A stretch of 64,000 bases of DNA from Streptomyces sp. NRRL S-646 (GTDB taxonomy: Bacteria; Actinomycetota; Actinomycetes; Streptomycetales; Streptomycetaceae), in NCBI RefSeq assembly GCF_000720765.1, contig NZ_JODC01000002.1, forward strand, positions 186,001 to 250,000, given 5' to 3'. The first letter of the stretch is position 1, and each line of letters opens with the position of its first letter. The notes beneath the pieces were generated by a model. That model made no database searches, was not told the DNA's origin, and saw only the letters and a program-made list of their open reading frames with translations. The position numbers and the translations under genes were made by a program. Of the stretch, positions 53,201 through 64,000 are shown in pieces.

Positions 53201-56200
53201 GGTTGCGGGGGCTGCGCGTGCCGTATCAAGGTTGGAGGCTCCCCGGGCCGAGGGCGTCGTATCGAACCCTGATGTCTCGGCTCCCGGCGACATCGTGGCC
53301 ACCCTCGGCGGTTCGCCCGCAGAAGCTGCTGCCCTCATCCCTGCGGCTCCGGCGGCCGACCTCGGCGCCCAGCCCTCCCACCGTGCCGTGCCCACCCCCG
53401 AAGCCCTGCGCGACCACCTCGCCGCCCGGCTGCCCGACTTCATGGTCCCCTCGGCCGTCGTCGTCCTCGACCGGCTGCCGCTGACCCCCAACGGCAAACT
53501 CGACCGGGTCGCGCTGCCCGCCCCGCCCACCGCTGCCGCCGCGCAGGCCCACGCGCCGCGCACGCCCCACGAAGACGTCCTGTGCGCCCTCTTCGCCGAC
53601 TTGCTCGGTCTCCCGGACGTCGGCCCCCGCGACAGCTTCTTCGCGCTCGGCGGGCATTCCCTGCTCGCCCTTCGGCTCGTCGGGCGCATCCGGGCAACCC
53701 TCGGCGTCGAACTGACCCTGCGCGACGTCTTCCAGACGCCCACTCCGGCCGGGCTCGCCCGGTTGCCGGCAGGAGCCGGGGCGGCCGTACGTCCCGCCCT
53801 GCGGCCGGCTGCGCGCACAGTCCTCGGTGAGGCCCCGCTGTCGTCCGCCCAGCGGCGGCTGTGGTTCCTGCATCGGCTGGAGGGCCCCAGCGCGGCCTAC
53901 AACATCCCCCTTGCCGTACGGCTGACCGGTGCCGGCCTCGACGTGGATGCCCTGCGCGGGGCCCTCGCCGACCTCGTCGCCCGGCACGAGATCCTGCGCA
54001 CCGTCTACCCGGACGCCGACGGCCTGCCGTGTCAGCGGCTGCTGGAGTCCGACCTGCCGGACCTGCCCGTCGAACAGGTGACCGCAGCCGAACTGCCCCG
54101 GAGACTGGGCCGGTTGGCGGGGGAGGGTTTCGACATCTCCGAGCGCGTCCCGTTCCGCGCGCACCTGCTCGTCCTCGGCCCCCAGGACCACGTCCTGCTC
54201 CTCGTCCTGCATCACATCGCCGCTGACGGCTGGTCCCTGGACCCCCTTCTGCTGGACCTGGCAGCCGCCTATCGCGCCCGGCTGGCGGGCCGGGACCCGG
54301 ACTGGGCGCCCCTGCCCGTCCAGTACGCCGACTACTGTCTCTGGCAGCACGAGCTGCTCGGCGAGGACCAGGACCGTCAACTCGACCACTGGCGCCAGGC
54401 GCTCGCCGGGCTCCCCGACGAACTCCCGCTCCCCGCCGACCGCCCGCGCCCGGCCCGCGCCACCCACCGGGGCGGCGACATCCCCGTCCGGCTGGACGTG
54501 GACCTGCACCGGCGGTTGCGGGCCCTGGCCGACGAGACCGGCACGACGGTGTTCATGGTGGTGCAGGCGGCTCTTGCCGCCCTCTTGACCCGGCTGGGCG
54601 CGGGCACCGACATCCCGCTGGGCACGCCGGTCGCCGGCCGTGCCGACGAGGCGCTGGACGACGTCGTCGGCTGCTTCGTCAACACCGTCGTGCTGCGCAC
54701 CGACACCTCGGGCGACCCCAGCTTCCGGGAACTCCTGGCCCGGGTCCGGGAGACCGACCTTGCGGCCTATGCCCACCAGGAGCTGCCCTTCGAGCACCTG
54801 GTCGAGGCCCTCAACCCGCCCCGCTCACTGGCCCGGCACCCGCTCTTCCAGGTGATGCTCGCCTTCCGTCCCATCGCCGGGCCCCGCCTCGACCTTCCCG
54901 GACTGCACGCCCGGACGCTGTCCGTCGAGACCGGCGCCACCAAGATCGACCTGACCTTCAACCTGGGCGAGCAGCGCGCCCCCGACGGCTCCCCGGACGG
55001 GATCGAGGGCACCCTCCAGTACAGCGCCGACCTCTTCGACCGGCGCACGGCCGAGGACCTGGCCGCCCGCCTTGAGCGGCTGCTGCGGGCCGCGGTCCGC
55101 CACCCCGACCGCGCCATCGGCAGCCATGACATCCTCGACGACCGCGAACGCCGCCGGCTCCTGACCGAGTTCAACGACACGGCACGCGACGTGCCGGACA
55201 CCACCTTTCCCCGGCTCTTCCAGGCGCGCGCCGCCGAGGCGCCGGACACGGTCGCCGTCGAGGACGACCTCAACTCGCTGACGTACCGTCAACTTGACGT
55301 GCGAGCCGATCGTTTGGCGCGCGTCCTCACCTCGCAGGGAGCCGGTCCGGGGCAGATCGTCGCGTTCTCGCTGCCCCGGTCGGTCGACCTCGCGGTCGCC
55401 GTGCTCGCCGTCCTCAAGGCGGGCGCCGCGTATCTGCCGCTGGACCCGGAACATCCGGCCGAGCGCACCGCCTATCTGCTCGCGGACGCCGATCCGGTGT
55501 GTCTGATCGTCCGGGACCGGCTCCCCGCCGACTGCGGCGTCGGCTGTGCGGTCGTGGATCCCGATGCGGCCCCGGACGATCCGGACACGCCTCTCCCCGA
55601 GGCCCGGCCCGCCGATCCCGCCTACCTGATCTACACCTCCGGTACCACCGGCCGCCCCAAGGGCGTCGTCGTCGAGCACCGCAACCTCACCACCTATGTG
55701 GCCCGTTGTGTCGAGACCTACCCGAGTCTGCGCGGCACCTCGCTGCTGCACGCGACGATGTCCTTCGACGCCACGGTGACCACGCTGCACGGGGCGCTCG
55801 CCGCCGGAGGCCGCGTGCACATCGCCGGCTTCCACGACGCCGGCGCGGCGCCGGCGAGCGGCGGCTACAGCTTCCTCAAGGCGACGCCCAGCCACCTTCC
55901 GTTGCTGCCCGCCCTGCCGCACGACCTCTCGCCCACCGAGGAGTTCATGCTCGGCGGCGAGGCACTGGTCGGCGAGGCCCTGCGCACCTGGCGCCGCGAC
56001 CACCCCGACGTACGCCTGATCAACCACTACGGCCCGACCGAACTCACCGTCGGCTGCACCGACCACCGCATCGAGCCCGGCGACGAACTGCCGACCGGGC
56101 CGGTGCCCATCGGCCGCCCCATGTGGAACACCCGGGCGTATGTGCTCGATGCCCGGCTGAACCCGGTACCGGTCGGTGTCGAGGGCGAGTTGTACGTCTC

Positions 56201-58343
56201 CGGCGATCACGTGGCCCGCGGCTACTGGAGGCGGCCCGGTCTGACCGCCGGGCGGTTCGCCGCCGACCCCTTCGATCCGGCCGGCGGGCGCATGTACCGG
56301 ACCGGTGATCTGGCCGTGTGGCGGGCCGACGGCACCCTGGAACTGCGCGGGCGGGCCGACGGCCAGCTCAAGATCCGCGGACTGCGGATCGAGCCCGGCG
56401 AGGTCGAGGGCGTGCTCACCGCCCATCCGGCCCTCGCCCAGGCCGCGGTGGTGGTGCGCGAAGACCGGTCCGGCGTGCGCCGCCTGGTCGGATACGTCGT
56501 CGGGGCCACCGAGGTCGACTGCCCCGCCGTCCTCGCGCACGCCGCCCGTCACCTGCCTGCCCACATGGTCCCCGAGACGCTCGTGGCGCTCGACGCGCTG
56601 CCGATGACCCCCAACGGCAAACTGGACCGCACCGCCCTGCCCGCACCGGCCGCCACCCGGGAGACGGCGACGGGACGGGCGCCGCGCACCCCCCAGGAAG
56701 AGACACTCAGGGACTTGTTCGCCGAGGTCCTCGGAGCCCCCGCCGATGCCATCGGTGTCGACGACGGATTCTTCGACCTGGGCGGCGACAGCATCACCTC
56801 CATCCACCTGGTGAGCCGCGCGCTGGCCGAGGGGCTGCGGCTGACCCCGCGGGACGTGTTCGAGCACCGCACGGTCGCCGGTCTCGCCGCCGCGGCGGCC
56901 GATCGTCCGGCGCCCGGCCCGCACCCGGAGCAGGACCCACCGATCGGCACGCTTCCCCTCACCCCGGCCATGCACCGGCTTGGTGAACGCGGCGGCCCCA
57001 TCGGGGCGTTCAGCCAGTCGGTGCTGCTCGTCACCCCGGCGGGCGCGGACGAGAAGCGCCTGACCGTCGCGCTGCAGACCCTGCTCGACCACCACCACGT
57101 CCTACGGATGCGTCTGACGTCCGACGGACGGGCGGCCGAGATTCCGCCCCCCGGGACCGTCGACGCGGCCACGGTGCTGGAACGCATCGCCGAACCGGCC
57201 GACTTCGCACAGGTGCTGAACAAGTCGGCGTCACGACTCGCGCCGGAGCGAGGCATGTTGCTGCGGGCAGTGTGGTGCGATGCCGGCCTCGACCGTCCCG
57301 GACGGCTCCTGCTGACGATCCATCACCTCGCCGTGGACGGAGTGTCCTGGCGCATCCTGTGCTCCGACCTGGCCGCGGCCTGGCGCGAGGAGAACCTGCC
57401 CGAGCAGGGCACCTCCTTCCGGCACTGGGCCCGCCTGCTGGAGCGGGAGGCCCGCGCCTCGGAACGGACGGCCGAACTGGACACGTGGCGCCACGTGCTG
57501 CGGGACCCCGGCCCTCTGCTGGGCACCCGTCGGCCCGATCCTCAGCGGGACGTCGTCGGCGAGATGCGCCACCTCACCCGGCAGCTCCCGGCCGAGGCCA
57601 CCGACGCGCTGCTCACCACTGTGCCCGCCGCCTTCCACGCCGGCCCCGACGACGTCCTGCTCGCCGCGCTGACCGCCGCATTCGTGCACTGGCGGCACGC
57701 CAAAGACGGCCACCCGGCCCTGCTCCTGGACGTCGAGCGACACGGCCGCGAAGAGATCGCCGACGCAGTGGACCTCTCACGGACGGTCGGCTGGTTCACC
57801 AGCGTCGTGCCCGCCCGGCTCGACCTCACGGGAGTCGACCTCGCAGATCCGGCCCAGGTCCTCAAGACCGTCAAGGAACAGCTGCGGTCCGTCCCGGACC
57901 ACGGCATCGGACACGGCCTGCTGCGCCATCTCGACCCCTCGAACGGGCCGCTCCTCGCGGCCCTTCCGGCGCCGGAGATCGGTTTCAACTACCTGGGCCG
58001 GACGGCCCCTTCGACCGGCGGCGACTGGGCCCTCGCGCCGGAACCGCTGCGCAACCTGGGCGCCGTGCACGACCCCGCCATGCCCGTTGCCCACGGCCTG
58101 GAGATCACCGCCGTGACCACCGAGGACGGCCGGCTCGACACCACCTGGTCCTGGGCCCCCGGCATCTGGTCCGAACGCGACGTACACGCCCTCGCGGACC
58201 GCTGGCTGACAGAACTGACCGCGCAGGCCGAGGGCGGCACCGGCGCGGCGGGCGGGCACACCCCGTCCGACCTGCCCCTGGTGTCGCTGTCCCAAGCAGA
58301 GATCGACGAACTCGAAGCCGAGTTCGGCAATGAGTGGAGGTAA
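50280..58343 (+). CDS. non-ribosomal peptide synthetase 1 (C-A-T-C-A-T-E)
   Basis: 2687 aa from ATG 50280, overlapping the upstream stop. Domains (aa, approximate): starter-type C 5-440 (HHIAVDG near 137); A1 459-1079 with [11 protein letters not shown] and NGKLDR; T1 around 1124 (LGGHSLL); C2 1185-1620 (HHIAADGWS); A2 1643-2124 ([21 protein letters not shown]); T2 around 2167 (LGGDSITS); E 2221-2660 ([10 protein letters not shown] and FNYLGR). The pocket by hand alignment reads D-A-Y-W-W-G-G-T-F (Val-like) for A1 and D-A-T-K-M-G-H-V-G (Asp-like) for A2. A1 carries an Ala-rich insertion of about 130 residues before its C-terminal end (about 900-1040). A beginning C domain suggests an N-acylated product. 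Confidence 0.92.
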   Translation: MTVPHALDLSAAQRSMWFGQRLDPAGPAYNVGEYTEIHGPVDPDRFRTAIQQVVAATETLRVRFTAEGDTVLGLVDPDPAWDLPVIDLTGEPDPRSAAEAWMAADFATPFDLGRSPLFRYALLHLTATRWIWYQRYHHIAVDGYSCSLLARRVADAYSALVAGTPHTPPPAPLAPLVAADEAYRTGQRHAPDREFWTSALADRPYAVSLSARRPHVAGRFLRRTGHLPQTAGDLVHAAAEQAGTRWSRVLLAATAAYLHRLTGARDIVLGLAVTARESETELATPSMASNVLPLRLSVRPDTVAEDLVRRTASATRELLAHQRYRGEDLRREPDWPQDGPRFFGPVVNIMAFGPELRLAGHATTRHNLSTGPVEDLAVNVYDRADGDGIRIDLDAGPDHYTDAELAAHHRRFARFVEHFAQAVLTSGTPVGRVEATLPEERADARLAGAAAPAGAATTVPELFAARVAAGPDATAVIQGERITTYRQVNARANRLAHRLITLGVRPEDRVAVLLDRSDGLLAALLAVLKAGAAYVGLDPRAPAARTRQILAETGANVLLTDTGLIEPYDGLTTIAPEDPTLAAEPDTDPAVLLHPAQLAYVSYTSGSTGIPKGVAVTHRDVTALAADSAFADGAHARVLVHSPTAFDASTYEMWVPLLNGGTAVVAGPEEDVDAAGVARLTRRHGLTALWLTAGLFRLVAEEDPGCFAGLRQVWTGGEAVPAPAVRRVLAACPGLTVTDGYGPTETTTFATTRPCTAAAPVPDPLPIGRPLNGMRAYVLDGALQPLPPGTVGELYLAGPGVARGYLGRPGATAERFTADPYGPPGSRMYRTGDHARVTADGELEYHGRTDGQVKLRGFRIEPAEIETTLATHPEVTQAVAVVREDRPGDRRLVAYAVCIGDKAPTTAEPLPADAAAATSASAVQSPKAAESAPGARRAEGASSVCAAGRAADVVWEQGGEGAAPASGVSVVEGPVAGAARAVSRLEAPRAEGVVSNPDVSAPGDIVATLGGSPAEAAALIPAAPAADLGAQPSHRAVPTPEALRDHLAARLPDFMVPSAVVVLDRLPLTPNGKLDRVALPAPPTAAAAQAHAPRTPHEDVLCALFADLLGLPDVGPRDSFFALGGHSLLALRLVGRIRATLGVELTLRDVFQTPTPAGLARLPAGAGAAVRPALRPAARTVLGEAPLSSAQRRLWFLHRLEGPSAAYNIPLAVRLTGAGLDVDALRGALADLVARHEILRTVYPDADGLPCQRLLESDLPDLPVEQVTAAELPRRLGRLAGEGFDISERVPFRAHLLVLGPQDHVLLLVLHHIAADGWSLDPLLLDLAAAYRARLAGRDPDWAPLPVQYADYCLWQHELLGEDQDRQLDHWRQALAGLPDELPLPADRPRPARATHRGGDIPVRLDVDLHRRLRALADETGTTVFMVVQAALAALLTRLGAGTDIPLGTPVAGRADEALDDVVGCFVNTVVLRTDTSGDPSFRELLARVRETDLAAYAHQELPFEHLVEALNPPRSLARHPLFQVMLAFRPIAGPRLDLPGLHARTLSVETGATKIDLTFNLGEQRAPDGSPDGIEGTLQYSADLFDRRTAEDLAARLERLLRAAVRHPDRAIGSHDILDDRERRRLLTEFNDTARDVPDTTFPRLFQARAAEAPDTVAVEDDLNSLTYRQLDVRADRLARVLTSQGAGPGQIVAFSLPRSVDLAVAVLAVLKAGAAYLPLDPEHPAERTAYLLADADPVCLIVRDRLPADCGVGCAVVDPDAAPDDPDTPLPEARPADPAYLIYTSGTTGRPKGVVVEHRNLTTYVARCVETYPSLRGTSLLHATMSFDATVTTLHGALAAGGRVHIAGFHDAGAAPASGGYSFLKATPSHLPLLPALPHDLSPTEEFMLGGEALVGEALRTWRRDHPDVRLINHYGPTELTVGCTDHRIEPGDELPTGPVPIGRPMWNTRAYVLDARLNPVPVGVEGELYVSGDHVARGYWRRPGLTAGRFAADPFDPAGGRMYRTGDLAVWRADGTLELRGRADGQLKIRGLRIEPGEVEGVLTAHPALAQAAVVVREDRSGVRRLVGYVVGATEVDCPAVLAHAARHLPAHMVPETLVALDALPMTPNGKLDRTALPAPAATRETATGRAPRTPQEETLRDLFAEVLGAPADAIGVDDGFFDLGGDSITSIHLVSRALAEGLRLTPRDVFEHRTVAGLAAAAADRPAPGPHPEQDPPIGTLPLTPAMHRLGERGGPIGAFSQSVLLVTPAGADEKRLTVALQTLLDHHHVLRMRLTSDGRAAEIPPPGTVDAATVLERIAEPADFAQVLNKSASRLAPERGMLLRAVWCDAGLDRPGRLLLTIHHLAVDGVSWRILCSDLAAAWREENLPEQGTSFRHWARLLEREARASERTAELDTWRHVLRDPGPLLGTRRPDPQRDVVGEMRHLTRQLPAEATDALLTTVPAAFHAGPDDVLLAALTAAFVHWRHAKDGHPALLLDVERHGREEIADAVDLSRTVGWFTSVVPARLDLTGVDLADPAQVLKTVKEQLRSVPDHGIGHGLLRHLDPSNGPLLAALPAPEIGFNYLGRTAPSTGGDWALAPEPLRNLGAVHDPAMPVAHGLEITAVTTEDGRLDTTWSWAPGIWSERDVHALADRWLTELTAQAEGGTGAAGGHTPSDLPLVSLSQAEIDELEAEFGNEWR

Positions 58344-58348
58344 CCCAG

Positions 58349-61300
58349 GTGACTCGGTCCGGTTCCGGAATCGCCGACATCCTGCCGCTGTCGCCGTTGC
58401 AGGAGGGTCTGCTCTTCCACGCCCTGTACGACGACGAGCAGTCCCCCGACCTCTATGCGACCCAGCAGATCCTTGAGCTGGAGGGTCCCGTCGACCCCGC
58501 CGCCGTGCGCGCCGCCGGACAGGCCCTGCTCGACCGGCACCCCAACCTGCGTGCCTGTTTCCGCCGCAGGGAGGCCGGACGGCCCCTGCAGATCGTGCCC
58601 ACGGACGTCGAACTCCCCTGGGCGGAGGCCGACTTGACGGCACTCGGGGAGAGCGAGCGCGACAAGGAGTGGGCACGGCTGCTGGACGAGGAACGCACCC
58701 GCCGCTTCGACCTCGCCAAGCCCCCGCTCCTGCGCTACCTGCTGGTCAAGTGGTCCACGGACCGCTACCGCCTGCTCGTCACCAATCACCACATCCTGCT
58801 GGACGGCTGGTCGAAGCAGCTGCTGGTACGCGAGTTCATCGCCCTGCACGCGGGCGAGCACCCCACCGCCCTGAAGCCGGCGCCCGCCTACCGCGACTAC
58901 CTCGCCTGGCTGGAACGGCAGGACCGCACCGCCGCCGAGACCGTTTGGCGCGACGCCCTGTCGGATGCGGGCGAGCCCACCCTGCTCGCGCCGGGCGCAA
59001 CCGGCGCCACCACCGCCGTGCTGCCCCGCGAACTCGTCGTCGAACTCCCCGAGCAGCTGACCGGCGCCGCCGAGACCACCGCGCGCTCCCTCGGCATCAC
59101 CCTCAACACGCTCGTCCAGGGCGCCTGGGGTGTACTCCTGGGCCGCCTGACCGGCCGCACCGACATCGTCTTCGGCCAGACGGTGACCGTGCGCCCGCCC
59201 GAACTGCCCAACATCGCCTCCATGGTGGGCTTCTGCATCAACACCGTTCCCACCCGCGTCCGTTGGGACGAGGACGGCAGGGTCATGGACCTCCTCACCG
59301 CGCTCCACCAACGGCAGGCGGCCCTGCTCCCGCACCAGCACCTCGGACTCGCCGACATCCGGCGCTCCGCAGGCAGCAGCGGGGAACTCTTCGACACCCT
59401 GCTGGCCTTCGAGAACCACCCGGCCACGAACGGCTCCGGGGCCTCCAAGGTCACCCGGCTCACCGGCCGCGACGCCACCCACTACCCGCTCACCCTCGCC
59501 GTCCTGCCCGCCCGCCGCCTCGCGCTGCGTCTGTCCTACCGGCCCGACCTGTACGACGAGACCGGCGCCCGGCAGCTCCTGGACCGGTTCGCCGCCGTAC
59601 TGGAGGCCTTCGTGGCCGGTCCGGCGCGGCGCGTGCGCGAGGTCGAGGTCCTGCTGCCGGGGGAGCAGCAGCGGCTGCTGGGCGGGGCTGCCGGCCCTGC
59701 CGCGCCGTCCTCGGCGACCCTGCCCGAGCTGTTCGCGGACCAGGCGGCCCGTACCCCCGACGCCACGGCCGTGCTGCACGAGGGCACCCGCCTCACCTAT
59801 GCCGAACTGGACGCGCGGGCCAACCGCCTGGCGCACCTGCTGGCGGCCCGTGGGGCGGCCCCGGAACGCCTGGTGGCTCTCGCGCTGCCGCGTTCGCCGG
59901 AGCTGGTGGTGGCCGTGCTGGCGGTCCTGAAGACCGGCGCCGCATACCTGCCGATGGACCCGGAGTACCCCGCGGACCGGCTGGAGTTCATGCTGGCCGA
60001 TGCCGATCCGGTGCTTTTGCTCACGGTGTCGGACGTGTCAGCGGCCCTGCCCCCGTGCGAGATCCCCGTGGTCACCCCGGACGAGGCGTCGGCATATCCC
60101 GCCACGGCGCCCGAGGCGCCGTGCCTGACCGGCGACCACCTCGCCTACGTCATCTACACCTCGGGCTCGACCGGCCGCCCCAAGGGCGTCGCGGTCCCGC
60201 ACCGCAACGTCGTACGGCTCTTCTCGGCCACCCGACACTGGTTCGGCTTCGGCCCGGACGACGTGTGGACGCTGTTCCACTCCTATGCGTTCGACTTCTC
60301 GGTGTGGGAACTGTGGGGCGCGCTGTTGCACGGCGGCACGCTCCTGGTCGTCCCGCACGCGGCGAGCCGTGACCCGGAGGAGTTCCTGCGGCTGCTGGTG
60401 CGCGAGCGCGTCACCGTGCTGAACCAGACGCCCTCCGCCTTCGGCGAACTCCTGCGCGTGGACGCCGCCCTGCCCGCAGTCGGGCGCGAACTGGCCCTGC
60501 GGTACGTGGTCTTCGGTGGTGAGGCGCTCGACTTCACGCGGGTCGCCGAGTGGTACACCCGGCACCCGCAGGACGCGGCCGTGCTGGTCAACATGTACGG
60601 CATCACCGAGACGACGGTCCATGTCACGGGCCTGCCGCTGACCGAGGCCGCGGCGGGCGACCGGCCGCAGGCCAGTGGCATCGGGCAGACCATCCCCGAC
60701 CTGCGCGCATACGTCCTGGACGCTGGCCTGCGGCTGGTCCCGCCGGGTACGACAGGCGAACTGTACGTGGCGGGTGCGGGCCTGGCGCGCGGCTATCTGG
60801 GGCGGCCGGGGCTGACGGCGGGGCGCTTCGTGGCCGACCCGTTCGCGGCTGCCGGTGAACGCATGTACCGCACGGGCGACTTGGTGCGGCAGTCGGCCGA
60901 CGGGGAGCTGGAGTACCAGGGCCGCGCGGACGACCAGGTCAAGATCCGGGGCTTCCGCATCGAACTCGGCGAGGTGGAGGCGGCACTCGCGGACCACCCC
61001 GACGTGGCGCAGGCGATCGTCTTCGTCAGGGACGGACGGCTGGTGGGCTACGCCGTCGGAGGAGACCTCGACGCGGACGCCCTGCGCCGCCACGCGGCGC
61101 GGATGCTGCCGGATCACATGGTCCCCTCAGCCGTGGTCGTCCTCGACCGGCTGCCACTGACCGCCAACGGGAAGCTGGACCGCGCCGCCCTTCCGGCACC
61201 CTCCGTGTCGAGCGGCGGCCGCACCCCGCGCACCCCGCAGGAGGAGATCCTGTGCGGGCTCTTCGCCGACGTCCTCGGCCTGGACCCGCGCCGGGTCGGT

Positions 61301-64000
61301 GCGGACGACGGCTTCTTCGACCTCGGCGGCGACTCCCTGCTCGCCATGCGACTCACGGACCGCATCAGGGGCGTACTGGGCAGCGCGCTGCCCGTGCGGG
61401 CGGTGTTCGAGGCGGCGACTCCCGCCGGACTGGCCGTGCGGATCGGCGAAGGCGAGGGCGGCGCCCGACGTCCCGAACTCACGGCGCGGGAACGCGGGCA
61501 CGCTCCGATTCCGCTGTCGTACGCCCAGCAGCGACTGTGGTTCCTGAGCCGCCTCGACGGCAGCAACACGTACACCGTCCCCTGGGCCCTGCGCCTCACC
61601 GGCCCCCTCGACCGCGAGGCGCTTCAGGCGGCGATCGCCGACGTCGTGACCCGCCACGAACCGCTGCGCACCCTCCACCCCGACTTCCAGGGCATCCCCT
61701 ACCAGCAAATCCTGGACCCGGAGGCGGGACGCCCGGACCTCACCCTCGTACCTGTCACCGAGGCGGAACTGCCCGCGCTGCTCACCGAAGCCGCCGGGCA
61801 CCGCTTCGACCTCTCCGCCGAAACCCCGCTGCGCGCCACCCTGTTCACCCTCGGCGACGACACGCACGTCTTGCTGCTGCTCGCCCACCACATCGCCGTC
61901 GACGGCTGGTCCATGGCGCCCCTGATGCGCGACCTGGAGACCGCGTACGCCGCCCGGACCTGCGGACGTGCCCCGCAGTGGCGGCCCCTGCCCGTCCAGT
62001 ACGCCGACTTCGCCCACTGGCAGCGCGACCTGCTCGGCGCGGCGACGGACGGCGCACCCAGCCTGTTGGAACGTCAGACCGCTTTCTGGCGCGAGGCGTT
62101 GGCGGGTGCCCCCGAGGAGCTGCCGCTCCCCACCGACCGCCCCCGGCCAGCCGAGCCCAGCGGACACGGCGACCGCGCCGAACTGACCCTCGACGCGGAG
62201 CTGCACGCGACACTCGCCGACCTCGCCTCCGCCTCCCGGGTCACCCTGTTCATGGTGCTCCAGGCGGGCCTCGCCGCGACGCTGACCGGGGTCGGTTACG
62301 GCACCGACATCACCATGGGCACGCCGGTCGCCGGACGCGCCGACTCCAGGCTGGACGACCTGGTCGGCTTCTTCGTCAACAGCCTCACGCTGCGCACCGA
62401 CACCTCGGGCAACCCCACCTTCCGTGAACTCCTGGCCCGTGTCCGGGACTTCGACCTCGCCGCCTACGCCCACCAGGACGTGCCCTTCGATCTCCTCGTG
62501 GATGCCCTCAGCCCGCAGCGCACCCTCGCCCGCCATCCGCTGTTCCAGTTGATGCTGGCCTTCACCGCTCACACCTCGGACGTCCCGCTGTCCCTGCCCG
62601 GCCTGGGCGTCGTACGCGAGCCCGTCGAGACCGGAGCGGCCCGTTTCGACCTTTGCCTCTACCTCAGCGAGCGCCGCCACGACGACGGCACCCCGGCCGG
62701 TATCGACGGCATCGCCGAGTACAGCACCGACCTGTTCGACCCGGCCACGGTCCAACTGCTCACACGGCGGCTCGTCCGCTTCCTGGCCGCCGTCGCCGCC
62801 GATCCCGACCTGTGCGTGGAGGACGTGGATCTCCCGGAGGACGACGAATGGCAGCGGCGCGGTCGGGCGAATACGGCCTCCGTGGACGTCCGAGAGGCAC
62901 CGGCCGCGCCCGGTGCCGGTGGGGGACAGGAACCGGCGACCGCGGCCGAGCGCATCCTCGCCGGGCTCTTCGGCGAGCTGCTCAAGCTGCCCGAAGTCCC
63001 GCTCGACGAGGACTTCTTCGCCCTCGGCGGTGACAGCATCACCTCGATCCGGCTGGTGAGCCGGGCAGCCGAGGCCGGAGTCGTGATCAGTGCCCGGGAC
63101 GTCTTCAAGCACCAGACGGTGAAGGAACTGGCGGCGGTGGCCCGTGGGCCGGTCGGCGGTGGCGTCGACGGCTCGGCCGGCGTCCACTCTGCCGACGGAG
63201 TGGGCCCGGTCCCGCTCACCCCCATCATGCGATGGCTGCTCGAACGCGGCGGCCCCATCGGGAGGTTCAGTCAGTCCGTCCTGCTGACGGTCCCGGCGGA
63301 CGCCGGTCTGCCGCAGCTGACCGATGCCCTGCAGGCGGTGCTCGACCACCACGACATGCTGCGCTCCCGGCTCACCCCGACTCCGGAGCTCGACGTCGGC
63401 CCGGTCGGCCGCATCCTCGCCGCGGACCTGCTCGACCGGCGGGATGTCTCCGACGTATCCGGCTCGGACGGGCTCCGCACGTGCGTGGCCGAGGAGTTCG
63501 AGCGGGCTGTGACACTGCTCGATCCGATGGCCGGGGCGATGGTCCGGGCCGTGTGGTTCGACGCCGGACCGGACCGGGCGGGGCGGCTGCTGCTGGTCGT
63601 CCATCACCTGGCGGTCGATGGCGTGTCCTGGCGCATCCTCGTACCCGATCTGAAAGCCGCCTGGGACGCCATCACCGCTGGGCGCCGCCCTCAACTGCCG
63701 CCCGTGGGCATGCCGTTCCGCCGCTGGTCCCAGACGCTGGGCGAGCAGGCGCGCACTCCGTCGCGAGTCGCCGAGGCCGAGCTGTGGCGCCGTATCGCCG
63801 ACGCCCCGCGCACCCCGCTCGGCCGGCGCCCGCTCGACCCCGACCGGGACACCGCCGCCACCACGCGCTCGCTGCGGCTCACCCTGCCGCCCGGGACCAC
63901 GGGACCGCTGCTGACCAGCGTCCCGGCCGCCTTCCGCCTCGGTGTCCAGGACGTCCTGCTCACCGGCCTCGCGCTGGCCGTCGCCGACCGGCAGGGGTCC
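58349..64000 (+). CDS. non-ribosomal peptide synthetase 2 (C-A-T-C-T-E..., 3' end outside window)
   Basis: Open frame of 1884 codons to the window end from GTG 58349 (GGAGG 8 nt upstream, 5 nt after the NRPS 1 stop). Domains (aa): DCL-type C 8-440 ([23 protein letters not shown]), fitting the preceding E domain; A 459-947 ([20 protein letters not shown], pocket D-F-W-N-V-G-M-V-H, a Thr code); T near 990 (LGGDSLLA); LCL-type C 1052-1494 (HHIAVDGWS); T near 1558 (LGGDSITS); E from 1620 ([10 protein letters not shown] near 1752). The second module goes from C straight to T; its A domain is missing (see findings). No stop was met, so the gene continues right. Confidence 0.92.
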   Translation, partial: MTRSGSGIADILPLSPLQEGLLFHALYDDEQSPDLYATQQILELEGPVDPAAVRAAGQALLDRHPNLRACFRRREAGRPLQIVPTDVELPWAEADLTALGESERDKEWARLLDEERTRRFDLAKPPLLRYLLVKWSTDRYRLLVTNHHILLDGWSKQLLVREFIALHAGEHPTALKPAPAYRDYLAWLERQDRTAAETVWRDALSDAGEPTLLAPGATGATTAVLPRELVVELPEQLTGAAETTARSLGITLNTLVQGAWGVLLGRLTGRTDIVFGQTVTVRPPELPNIASMVGFCINTVPTRVRWDEDGRVMDLLTALHQRQAALLPHQHLGLADIRRSAGSSGELFDTLLAFENHPATNGSGASKVTRLTGRDATHYPLTLAVLPARRLALRLSYRPDLYDETGARQLLDRFAAVLEAFVAGPARRVREVEVLLPGEQQRLLGGAAGPAAPSSATLPELFADQAARTPDATAVLHEGTRLTYAELDARANRLAHLLAARGAAPERLVALALPRSPELVVAVLAVLKTGAAYLPMDPEYPADRLEFMLADADPVLLLTVSDVSAALPPCEIPVVTPDEASAYPATAPEAPCLTGDHLAYVIYTSGSTGRPKGVAVPHRNVVRLFSATRHWFGFGPDDVWTLFHSYAFDFSVWELWGALLHGGTLLVVPHAASRDPEEFLRLLVRERVTVLNQTPSAFGELLRVDAALPAVGRELALRYVVFGGEALDFTRVAEWYTRHPQDAAVLVNMYGITETTVHVTGLPLTEAAAGDRPQASGIGQTIPDLRAYVLDAGLRLVPPGTTGELYVAGAGLARGYLGRPGLTAGRFVADPFAAAGERMYRTGDLVRQSADGELEYQGRADDQVKIRGFRIELGEVEAALADHPDVAQAIVFVRDGRLVGYAVGGDLDADALRRHAARMLPDHMVPSAVVVLDRLPLTANGKLDRAALPAPSVSSGGRTPRTPQEEILCGLFADVLGLDPRRVGADDGFFDLGGDSLLAMRLTDRIRGVLGSALPVRAVFEAATPAGLAVRIGEGEGGARRPELTARERGHAPIPLSYAQQRLWFLSRLDGSNTYTVPWALRLTGPLDREALQAAIADVVTRHEPLRTLHPDFQGIPYQQILDPEAGRPDLTLVPVTEAELPALLTEAAGHRFDLSAETPLRATLFTLGDDTHVLLLLAHHIAVDGWSMAPLMRDLETAYAARTCGRAPQWRPLPVQYADFAHWQRDLLGAATDGAPSLLERQTAFWREALAGAPEELPLPTDRPRPAEPSGHGDRAELTLDAELHATLADLASASRVTLFMVLQAGLAATLTGVGYGTDITMGTPVAGRADSRLDDLVGFFVNSLTLRTDTSGNPTFRELLARVRDFDLAAYAHQDVPFDLLVDALSPQRTLARHPLFQLMLAFTAHTSDVPLSLPGLGVVREPVETGAARFDLCLYLSERRHDDGTPAGIDGIAEYSTDLFDPATVQLLTRRLVRFLAAVAADPDLCVEDVDLPEDDEWQRRGRANTASVDVREAPAAPGAGGGQEPATAAERILAGLFGELLKLPEVPLDEDFFALGGDSITSIRLVSRAAEAGVVISARDVFKHQTVKELAAVARGPVGGGVDGSAGVHSADGVGPVPLTPIMRWLLERGGPIGRFSQSVLLTVPADAGLPQLTDALQAVLDHHDMLRSRLTPTPELDVGPVGRILAADLLDRRDVSDVSGSDGLRTCVAEEFERAVTLLDPMAGAMVRAVWFDAGPDRAGRLLLVVHHLAVDGVSWRILVPDLKAAWDAITAGRRPQLPPVGMPFRRWSQTLGEQARTPSRVAEAELWRRIADAPRTPLGRRPLDPDRDTAATTRSLRLTLPPGTTGPLLTSVPAAFRLGVQDVLLTGLALAVADRQGS

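Noticed and set aside
61127..63694. Minus-strand open frame of 855 codons
   Set aside because: Antisense shadow of NRPS 2; the translation is rich in Gly, Asp, Val and Arg with no family motif, as expected opposite a high-GC gene.

Overview
The window is high-GC DNA with GTG starts, many 4-bp start/stop overlaps (ATGA/GTGA) and Shine-Dalgarno-led operons. Together with a PAS/GAF/SpoIIE-type phosphatase, a futalosine-pathway MqnA homologue and modular NRPS genes, this points to a Streptomyces-like actinomycete chromosome. No tRNA, rRNA, CRISPR array or intact insertion sequence was seen.

Left part (1-40.4 kb): a mosaic of small catabolic operons, mostly for aromatic compounds. (i) 1-3.5 kb: alpha/beta hydrolase, amidohydrolase, SnoaL-like protein and a GntR/FCD regulator. 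(ii) 4.5-6.8 kb: a PAS-PAS-GAF-PP2C-HATPase phosphatase on the minus strand. (iii) 7.1-12.8 kb: a meta-cleavage operon with a medium-chain reductase, MhpB-, MhpD-, MhpF- and MhpE-like enzymes and an alpha/beta hydrolase. (iv) 13.1-14.2 kb: an extra MqnA-like gene between transposase remnants. (v) 14.6-24 kb: acyl-CoA ligase, a two-component flavin monooxygenase, LysR, and a hydroxyquinol operon (hydrolase, phenol hydroxylase-type FMO, hydroxyquinol 1,2-dioxygenase, maleylacetate reductase). The two minus-strand operons here share a composite promoter motif with identical spacing. (vi) 24.5-31.8 kb: PucR regulator, FAH-family hydrolase, VOC-family extradiol dioxygenase, FMO and an AceE-like E1 gene interrupted by an in-frame TAG. 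(vii) 32-37.4 kb: two alpha/beta hydrolases, an FMO, a TrzA/AtzA-type amidohydrolase and a TetR regulator. (viii) 37.4-42.6 kb: esterase, DoxX-like protein, ferric-reductase-like oxidoreductase, a second TetR regulator and a frameshifted MFS transporter.

A 25-bp imperfect palindrome (core like GGTTACGATGTTGCC) occurs six times between 31.99 and 43.07 kb. One copy lies just upstream of the second TetR gene and others lie before the neighbouring transcription units, so these units probably form one small regulon.

42.6-45.5 kb is a gene graveyard with fragments of a helicase, a CocE-like hydrolase, an IS5-type transposase and a PEP-mutase/isocitrate-lyase-family gene. It separates the catabolic half from a secondary-metabolite locus that runs off the right end.

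The right locus (45.5-64 kb) has, on the minus strand, a branched-chain 2-oxoacid dehydrogenase made of E1-alpha and a fused E1-beta/E2 polypeptide. Divergently it has a cysteate-synthase-like PLP enzyme translationally coupled to two NRPS genes. NRPS 1 is C-A-T-C-A-T-E. NRPS 2 is C-A-T-C-T-E and continues past the window; its second module has no adenylation domain. By hand-read pocket residues the A domains look Val-like, Asp-like and Thr-like. The Asp-like pocket next to a cysteate synthase homologue suggests that a sulfonate amino acid (cysteate) may be incorporated into an acylated peptide. That is inference, not demonstrated.
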